Assembly: GCA_002314565.1 (NCBI GenBank)
Contig: DCGL01000152.1
Coordinates: 1 to 10,797 of the forward strand
Direction: 5' to 3'
Source of the DNA: Clostridiales bacterium UBA1779
GTDB taxonomy: Bacteria; Bacillota; Clostridia; Oscillospirales; CAG-272
DNA: 10,797 nt
This document shows positions 6,404 to 10,797 of the stretch, one piece after another. How positions within the stretch are numbered: position 1 is the first letter of the stretch; every line of letters starts with the position of its first letter. The translations under genes were made by a program, and so were the position numbers. The notes beneath the pieces were generated by a model. It saw only the letters and a list, made by a program, of their open reading frames with translations, had not been told where the DNA came from and did no database searches.

Positions 6404-8069
6404 ACTGTTTCTTGTAAACCTGGAATTCGGAAATTCTGAAGTAATGCGACGAAGAGCCTGCGATGGAGTAATCCGCGCCCTGAGCCTTTCCCTTGATACT
6501 CGTTCTGGGACTTGTCATGGCAAAGAGAACGTAATTTGCCTCGTAAGCCTTGTCGAACTTTGCATCGATATAGTGGCACATATAGTAGCCCGTTGAGGCC
6601 TTATTGTCGGGATATTTCTCGGGATATGACCACTTGTCCTGACTCGTCATATTCTCAGCTGAGTACGCAACCGTCCAGTTCACTCCGTCCTCGGAAACGA
6701 GAATATCAAAGCCGTCAATGTCGCCGAATGGCGTGTTCGATGAGGCTCCGACAGCCTGAGTGTAAAGCGAGAAGCTGTCAACCGTCGTCTTTTCTTTGAG
6801 CTGGAACTTGATACCCGCGATGTACTTATGCGTTTCGTCCTTTGTGGGATTCGTGTTCCCGTTTGCGTCGCAGTAATAGCCGGGATTCAGGGCGTAGGAG
6901 CCTCCGCCGAGAATCTGGCAATCCGAGTATGTCTTTACCGTGTTATCGTAAAGCAGCTGACCGTCGGTCATATTTTCGGGACTTGAAATCTTGGAAAGAT
7001 TAAACCCGGAATTCGTTGAAGCGGTAATGCCCTGCAGGACATTGGTTCTGCCGGATTCGTCGTAAACCCGCGTGTTCTTGACTGCATAAATAACCTCGGG
7101 TGTTTCCGGACTCTTTCCCGCCTTGTATTCTATGTTCTTTGATGCGTCATAAGCGGGATTGGCAACCAGTTTGCCCTCAGCATTGCGATAATATCTCGGA
7201 ACGTATTCGTCCTTGAATCTTATCTGCCAGTAAACGGTATAGGTATAGTTCGCGCAGGGCATCATATCGTAAACCCATGAATCAAAAACAGCCTTTCTTG
7301 TGTCCTCGGTGTTGGCCGACTCGTCCTTATGCCAGTGTCCGTCGTGTCCGGCTGCCATAAACTTTTTATCGCCCATATAGATAAAGGTATGACCCTTTGC
7401 AAGGAAAATATCACCGGGCTCGACCTTGCCCTGGGCATAAAGCTTATTGAACTGAACCGTTCCCTCCCATGAAGTCAGGGTGCAGACGGCCCCGATGTAC
7501 TTGCCGAGGGTCGAGAAGTTTGCCATATCTCCGCTCGAATCGCCGTAAATGTGCTTGCCGGTTGTTACGACACCGAGGTCGATAAAGGCCCAGGCCTGAG
7601 GCATGGCGCAGTTTGCCCCGTACTTTCCGGACTTTATCATATTGTCAAAGGTGCCTGACTGAGGAACATAGTTGCTTTTATTCGAATAAACCCATTTCTG
7701 TCCCTTTGCTATGCCTTCCTGCAGCTTTGCTTCAAAATACATACATTCGCTGAGCAGTGCAAGTACTCCGGGATTGACGGAGTCCAACAGTGCATCACTG
7801 AGCTTTCCGTTGGCGAAGTTGTCATATCTGAACTGCTGCTCGGCTGTCATTTTTTCTTCTGCAGTCGTTTCCGCTGCAGTCGTTTCCGCTGCAGTCGTTT
7901 CTTCAACGGTGGTTTCTGCATCCGTTTGTGGAGCTTCGCTCGTCACGGGAGTCCCGGCTTCCGTATTCAGTGAAGCAGTAATATCCGCCTCGCCGCCGGC
8001 GCATCCTGCCAATACGGAAAGAAGCGTAGCGGCTGCCAGAATCAATGCAAGAATCTTTTTGTTTTTCAT
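6402..8069 (-). CDS. Lipoprotein with NlpC/P60-like and discoidin-like domains
   Basis: The 555-residue protein starts with MKNKKILALILAAATLLSVL and the lipobox LAGC, so Cys23 is probably lipidated and the protein anchored outside the membrane. A Thr/Glu/Ala linker with TTAAE repeats spans about 42-75. Residues 110-270 resemble a papain-like NlpC/P60 or amidase fold: possible nucleophile Cys154 in GANCAMPQAW, the motif PGDIFLAKGHTFIYMGDKKF (218-237) with His227, and a His-rich HDGHWH (242-247). Residues 345-555 look like an F5/8-type C (discoidin) beta-sandwich with GFDILVSEDGVNWTVAYS and an ending RISEFQVYKK. Binding or cutting of peptidoglycan or another surface polymer is the likely role; activity is unproven. 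The start at 8069 is preferred over an upstream ATG at 8093 because AAAGGA (minus strand, 8076-8081) is six bases before it and the signal peptide begins there. The gene has its own promoter and is divergent from the HAD gene. Confidence 0.72.
   Translation of the reverse strand: MKNKKILALILAAATLLSVLAGCAGGEADITASLNTEAGTPVTSEAPQTDAETTVEETTAAETTAAETTAEEKMTAEQQFRYDNFANGKLSDALLDSVNPGVLALLSECMYFEAKLQEGIAKGQKWVYSNKSNYVPQSGTFDNMIKSGKYGANCAMPQAWAFIDLGVVTTGKHIYGDSSGDMANFSTLGKYIGAVCTLTSWEGTVQFNKLYAQGKVEPGDIFLAKGHTFIYMGDKKFMAAGHDGHWHKDESANTEDTRKAVFDSWVYDMMPCANYTYTVYWQIRFKDEYVPRYYRNAEGKLVANPAYDASKNIEYKAGKSPETPEVIYAVKNTRVYDESGRTNVLQGITASTNSGFNLSKISSPENMTDGQLLYDNTVKTYSDCQILGGGSYALNPGYYCDANGNTNPTKDETHKYIAGIKFQLKEKTTVDSFSLYTQAVGASSNTPFGDIDGFDILVSEDGVNWTVAYSAENMTSQDKWSYPEKYPDNKASTGYYMCHYIDAKFDKAYEANYVLFAMTSPRTSIKGKAQGADYSIAGSSSHYFRISEFQVYKKQ
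7861..7900. repeat. 15-base tandem repeat in the lipoprotein linker
   Basis: The unit GCAGTCGTTTCCGCT occurs twice in full (7861-7875 and 7876-7890) and a third time for its first ten bases (7891-7900). On the minus strand it encodes the five-residue unit TTAAE of the linker between the lipid anchor and the NlpC/P60-like domain. An in-frame period lets copy number change without breaking the gene. Confidence 0.9.
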
Positions 8070-8110
8070 TTCAGGTCCTTTCAAGGGGGTCAATATGTTT
8101 TATGTGTTAC

Positions 8111-8141
8111 CACCGTCTGTCTGCGTATGCAGCTGACAGTG
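8111..8141 (-). promoter_or_regulatory. Possible 5'-terminal stem-loop in the lipoprotein mRNA leader
   Basis: Read on the minus strand, CACTGTC (8135-8141) pairs with GACGGTG (8111-8117) with one G-U pair. An inner CTGC/GCAG stem closes an ATAC loop, with a small internal loop between the stems. The predicted transcription start is near 8142, so the structure would sit at the very 5' end of the message. There is no T-run after it, so an attenuator is not suggested; mRNA stabilisation is one possibility. Confidence 0.4.
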
Positions 8142-8148
8142 TTTTTTA

Positions 8149-8177
8149 ATTTTATCATAATTTCGCAGTACAATCAA
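8149..8177 (-). promoter_or_regulatory. Probable promoter of the lipoprotein gene
   Basis: On the minus strand TTGATT (8172-8177, four of six) and TAAAAT (8149-8154, five of six) are 17 bases apart. The predicted start near 8142 leaves a leader of about 73 bases before the ATG. Confidence 0.6.
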
Positions 8178-8253
8178 TAATAATCTTTGCAAACGTCCGT
8201 TTTTGTATGATTATTCAGACGATTATATATTTCATATATTACTAAATAATATA

Positions 8254-8282
8254 TTGACAAACTCTTTTTGTTGTAATACAAT
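8254..8282 (+). promoter_or_regulatory. Strong sigma-A promoter of the HAD hydrolase gene
   Basis: TTGACA (8254-8259), a 17-base spacer and TACAAT (8277-8282, five of six) form a near-consensus promoter. The upstream 30 bases are almost pure A/T and could act as an UP element. The start is predicted near 8289, giving a leader of about 54 bases. Confidence 0.85.
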
Positions 8283-8315
8283 AAATGATGAGAATTTGTT
8301 CTTAAAAATTTATCC

Positions 8316-8342
8316 GGAGGAGCGGCCCGGCCGCCTGACCAA
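8316..8342 (+). promoter_or_regulatory. Distant ribosome binding site with an intervening GC hairpin
   Basis: The only Shine-Dalgarno sequence, GGAGGA (8316-8321), ends 21 bases before the ATG at 8343, far beyond the usual 5-10. Directly after it GCGGC (8322-8326) and GCCGC (8330-8334) can pair around CCG. With this hairpin folded, only CTGACCAA (8335-8342) separates the site from the ATG, a normal spacing. No in-frame ATG, GTG or TTG exists between the site and 8343. Confidence 0.6.
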
Positions 8343-8990
8343 ATGAAAATCAAAGCCGCTTTGTTCGACCTTGACGGAACACTTCTGAACTCCCTCTATA
8401 TCTGGAAAAAGGTTGACGAAACCTTTCTGAACGCCCGCGGAATTGAAGTCCCGGACGACTACCAGGAATGCGTTTCAGCCCTGACTTATATGGAAACCGC
8501 GGTATACACGATCAAGCGTTTTAATCTGAGCGATACCCCTGAGGGACTGATGGCGGAGTGGAACTCTCTTGCGCAAGTAGAATACCGCGACAACGTAGAG
8601 CTGATGCCCTATGCGCGCGAATGTCTGCTTCGTCTGAAAGAGGAAGGAGTCCGCCTGGCGATAGCAACAACATCCCCGAGTTTTCTTCACAGGCCCTGCC
8701 TTGAGCGTCTCGGAATATGGGAGCTCTTCGAGGTCGCATACACTCCGGACAATATAAAAACTGCCAAGCACAGACCCGAATTTTACAGGCGCTGTGCAAA
8801 GAATCTGGGCCTTGCACCCATAGAATGTATGGTCATCGATGACGTTCCGGCAGTAATAAACTCGGCAAGTGCAGCGGGACTTTGCACGGTTTTTATGCTC
8901 GGAAAAGACGACACGGTCAATGACCGTGTAAGAGAAATCAGTCTCTGCGCCGAGAATCTGCTCGCGGTTCCGGGCCTTTTCGAGCAGTGA
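8343..8990 (+). CDS. HAD-superfamily hydrolase, beta-phosphoglucomutase/phosphatase type
   Basis: The 215-residue cytoplasmic protein has all HAD motifs in order. Motif I is FDLDGT with nucleophile Asp9 and acid/base Asp11. Motif II is IATTSP (Thr109/Thr110). A motif III lysine is in NIKTAKHRPEF (Lys140 or Lys143), and motif IV is VIDDVPAVINSASAAG (Asp166/Asp167). Residues 18-85 form a helical cap, as in subfamily IA enzymes such as beta-phosphoglucomutase and phosphoglycolate phosphatase. The length is normal. The substrate is probably a small phosphorylated sugar or metabolite; no specific one can be named. The gene has a strong promoter and an unusual ribosome binding site separated from the ATG by a hairpin. 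It is followed after 139 bases by pfkA, with no clear terminator between, so some read-through is possible. Confidence 0.85.
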   Translation: MKIKAALFDLDGTLLNSLYIWKKVDETFLNARGIEVPDDYQECVSALTYMETAVYTIKRFNLSDTPEGLMAEWNSLAQVEYRDNVELMPYARECLLRLKEEGVRLAIATTSPSFLHRPCLERLGIWELFEVAYTPDNIKTAKHRPEFYRRCAKNLGLAPIECMVIDDVPAVINSASAAGLCTVFMLGKDDTVNDRVREISLCAENLLAVPGLFEQ

Positions 8991-9075
8991 CAGCCTCCAG
9001 CCGCCAATTTTGCCACACCCGGCTGTTCCGGGCATCACAGCGCTCATCAATTTTGAACCGGCAATAAACTCAATC

Positions 9076-9084
9076 TGATATATT
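9076..9084 (+). promoter_or_regulatory. Possible extended -10 promoter of pfkA
   Basis: TGA-TATATT (9076-9084) matches an extended -10 element, five of six for the hexamer. The nearest -35-like sequence, TTGAAC (9053-9058), is 20 bases away, longer than optimal. The expected start would be near 9091, with a leader of about 39 bases holding the AGAAGAGG ribosome binding site (9113-9120). Confidence 0.35.
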
Positions 9085-9129
9085 CACCGTAGTTGTTTTA
9101 TTTTATCAGCAAAGAAGAGGCATATAATT

Positions 9130-10086
9130 ATGAAAATAGCAATTCTTACAAGCGGAGGCGACGCCCCCGGAATGAACGCTGCCGTAAGAGGCGTGGTCAG
9201 ATATGCCCTGTCACAGGGACATGAAGTTATCGGATATATGAGAGGATACCAGGGAATCCTGGAAGGCGATTCCGAACCTCTCGTTGCAACCTCCGTCTCA
9301 AATATGATAGGTCAGGGCGGTACGTTTCTGCAAAGTGACCGCTGTCCCGAATTTCTTGAGAAGGAATGCAGACTCAGGGCTTTTGAACAGCTAAAGGCCG
9401 ACAAGGTTGACGCGCTGATTGCCATCGGAGGCGACGGAACCTTCCGCGGAGCACGCGACCTGTACGTCGATACCGGCTTCCCCGTTATCGGCATTCCGGC
9501 TACGATTGACAACGATATGGGTTATACCGATTTCACAATCGGCTTTGACACGGCAGTAAACAACGTGCTGAATGCAATCAACTGTCTGCGTGACACCATG
9601 CATTCGCACAACAAAATCACCGTCGTTGAGGTTATGGGCCGAAAATGCGGAAACATTGCTCTGGCTTCAGGCATTTCAGGCGGAGCCGAATTCATTCTCG
9701 TTCCCGAAATTCCCTTCAACATCAACCAAATCGTTGATGAAGTCAAAAATTCACAGAGAAAAGGCAAACGTTCAAATCTCATCGTTCTGGCGGAAGGAGC
9801 CGGAAAAATGGAGGACTTCTGCGTTGCCTTTGAGATGCTCTCCGGCATAAAACCGAGACAGACAAGACTCGGATTTATTCAGAGAGGAGGCTCCCCGACT
9901 TACCGCGACCGCCTTCTTGCCTGCAGACTTGCAAAGCAGGCTGTCGACTGTGTTCTCGAAGGAAGAGGCAACCGTGCCGTCGGAATCCACGGAACCGAGT
10001 ATTTTGATATGGATATTGAGGAAGCAGTCAATATCAAGAGAAAAATTGACACAGATCTTTACAATTTTGCCGAGCTGCTGAACTGA
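9130..10086 (+). CDS. pfkA: ATP-dependent 6-phosphofructokinase
   Basis: This glycolytic enzyme phosphorylates fructose 6-phosphate to fructose 1,6-bisphosphate in the cytoplasm. The 318-residue length matches bacterial PfkA. Visible motifs are LTSGGDAPGMNAAVR (6-20, ATP site), GGDGTFRGA (100-108), PATIDNDMG (123-131, catalytic Asp127 and Asp129), EVMGRKCG (167-174) and TRLGFIQRGGSPTYRDR in the C-terminal part. Gly103 of GGDG and Ala124 rather than Lys before TIDND indicate the ATP type; pyrophosphate-dependent enzymes usually carry Asp and Lys at these positions. The gene is well preserved, with AGAAGAGG (9113-9120) nine bases before the ATG. An unrecognised gene follows after 61 bases with no terminator, so they may be co-transcribed. 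Pyruvate kinase, often its neighbour in other Firmicutes, is not next to it here. Confidence 0.96.
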   Translation: MKIAILTSGGDAPGMNAAVRGVVRYALSQGHEVIGYMRGYQGILEGDSEPLVATSVSNMIGQGGTFLQSDRCPEFLEKECRLRAFEQLKADKVDALIAIGGDGTFRGARDLYVDTGFPVIGIPATIDNDMGYTDFTIGFDTAVNNVLNAINCLRDTMHSHNKITVVEVMGRKCGNIALASGISGGAEFILVPEIPFNINQIVDEVKNSQRKGKRSNLIVLAEGAGKMEDFCVAFEMLSGIKPRQTRLGFIQRGGSPTYRDRLLACRLAKQAVDCVLEGRGNRAVGIHGTEYFDMDIEEAVNIKRKIDTDLYNFAELLN

Positions 10087-10147
10087 GTATTCAGCGCCCG
10101 GGCTGCAGACGGAAAAATGCTGCAGTAAATTACCGAGGTGACTTGAG

Positions 10148-10738
10148 TTGGAAGTAAATTTCGTAAAAGGTTTTCTATATCCCGAACTTATCGGTATCGG
10201 AGCCGAGCCCTCCCGTCCTACTGATTACGCTCTGTATATCTGGCTTGACGGAGACTGGGGCCGCGTTTCCGATTACTCAAAAAGCTGGAAGACTTTTGCT
10301 CCTCAGTATACCGAGGTCGTATCCCGTATAGCTCCTGAAATAGAGAAAAGCCTCAACGCGCTGATTGAGAACAACGAAAAGGAAAAGAAGCGCGAAATCG
10401 AGGCAAAGCAGAACAAAAAAATCACCCGCGATGACGAATACGTCAGAATCGGCCGTGACGTTGTCACGATCTACTACGCATTCAGATATCACGGGGCTAT
10501 GTACAAGTTCGAGCTTTCATACGAAGATTATATGAAAAAGCTGCGTAAGAATCTCACCAAGGGTGACCTTCGCGATATGCTCACCGAAGTCGGGCTTTTC
10601 AAGGACAAAATGAGCTACGAAAGTATGCTCAACGTCGTGCTTCGCACTCCCGAGCTTCGCAACACGACGAAATCGTTTTTCCGCAGCATCGCCTACCGCG
10701 AATACGATTCCGAACAGATGCGAAAGCTTTTGAAATAA
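10148..10738 (+). CDS. Hypothetical protein of 196 residues with TTG start
   Basis: I do not recognise this protein. It is cytoplasmic by appearance: no signal peptide or membrane segment. Residues 1-60 are mixed, with aromatic clusters (DYALYIWLDGDWGRV). Residues 64-94 are strongly charged and likely helical or coiled-coil (Glu/Lys-rich, ENNEKEKKREIEAKQNKK). The rest has short strand-like and helical stretches (VVTIYYAFRYHGAMYKFELS, then a basic C-terminal half). The start is TTG at 10148, six bases after GAGGTGA (10135-10141); no ATG in frame fits that site. It follows pfkA by 61 bases without a terminator. The codon usage resembles its neighbours, so it is probably a resident gene. A palindromic repeat begins seven bases after its stop codon. 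Function is unknown. Confidence 0.75.
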   Translation: MEVNFVKGFLYPELIGIGAEPSRPTDYALYIWLDGDWGRVSDYSKSWKTFAPQYTEVVSRIAPEIEKSLNALIENNEKEKKREIEAKQNKKITRDDEYVRIGRDVVTIYYAFRYHGAMYKFELSYEDYMKKLRKNLTKGDLRDMLTEVGLFKDKMSYESMLNVVLRTPELRNTTKSFFRSIAYREYDSEQMRKLLK

Positions 10739-10745
10739 AATGTAG

Positions 10746-10797
10746 CCAGGGGACGTAAGTGGTGGTGCAAAATTGCACCACCACTTACGTCCCCTGG
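10746..10797. repeat. Long perfect palindrome, dispersed-repeat copy 2
   Basis: Two exactly complementary 25-base arms (10746-10770 and 10773-10797) flank AA. The arm contains GGGGACGT, four variable bases, GGTGGT, one variable base and CAA, as in the copy at 5238-5300. The right arm reaches the last base of the window, so the element could extend further. It lies seven bases after the stop codon of the preceding gene and might act as a terminator or mRNA 3' stabiliser; whether a T-run follows cannot be seen. Confidence 0.8.

Noticed and set aside
8186..8216. AATAATC/GATTATT inverted repeat between the lipoprotein and HAD promoters
   Set aside because: The arms are short, A/T-only in the main, and far apart in an A/T-rich spacer; this is expected by chance.
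9018..9032. CCCGG/CCGGG hairpin after the HAD gene
   Set aside because: It has only five base pairs and no T-run follows, so it is not listed as a terminator.
8475..9050. A 191-codon open frame on the minus strand
   Set aside because: It is antisense to the HAD gene, whose catalytic motifs are all intact, and looks like a frame shadow.
10109..10125. Two CTGCAG sites after pfkA as a hairpin
   Set aside because: The six-base palindromes pair with each other by chance and no T-run follows; it is not a credible terminator.

Overview
The window looks like chromosomal DNA from a Gram-positive anaerobe of the class Clostridia, probably a gut or rumen relative of the Oscillospiraceae/Lachnospiraceae. 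The reasons are the tail of a GGGtGRT-family protein (a family I associate with Clostridia and other anaerobes), strong AGGAGG-type ribosome binding sites, textbook sigma-A promoters (TTGACA with 17-base spacers), secreted proteins with Thr/Glu/Ala/Pro-rich linkers, and moderate GC content by eye. I see no rRNA, tRNA, CRISPR array, transposase or phage gene. No stretch longer than 300 bases lacks a gene.

Layout. Bases 1-213 hold the end of the GGGtGRT gene and its terminator. Bases 342-1624 carry a STAS-domain anti-sigma-factor antagonist followed by an HD-domain protein of the HD-CE type, a likely signalling pair. A promoter overlapping the HD stop codon drives a secreted GLUG-repeat beta-helix protein (1686-3242) with a C-terminal SGC/membrane/KKKH tail. 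A bidirectional terminator (3248-3280) separates it from a convergent FAD-dependent oxidoreductase (3284-5143, minus). That gene is divergent from a beta-propeller lactonase of the 6-phosphogluconolactonase family (5367-6350, plus). Together they could oxidise a sugar to a lactone and open it, but this is inference. A lipoprotein with an NlpC/P60-like domain and a discoidin-like domain (6402-8069, minus) converges on the lactonase and is divergent from a HAD phosphatase (8343-8990, plus). ATP-type 6-phosphofructokinase pfkA (9130-10086) and an unrecognised 196-residue protein that starts with TTG (10148-10738) complete the gene set.

The most interesting non-coding signals are two long perfect palindromes, at 5238-5300 and 10746-10797. 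They share a consensus, and at six base pairs both arms change together, so they look like two members of a dispersed palindromic repeat family whose pairing is conserved. The first ends one base before the -35 box of the lactonase promoter; the second lies seven bases after a stop codon. A further unusual signal precedes the HAD gene: its Shine-Dalgarno sequence is about 21 bases from the start codon, with a GC-rich hairpin in between that would fold the spacing down to about 8 bases.

I found no convincing new multi-gene defence or metabolic system. The repeat family, the hairpin-spaced ribosome binding site, the STAS/HD pair and the divergent oxidoreductase/lactonase pair are the points most worth testing.
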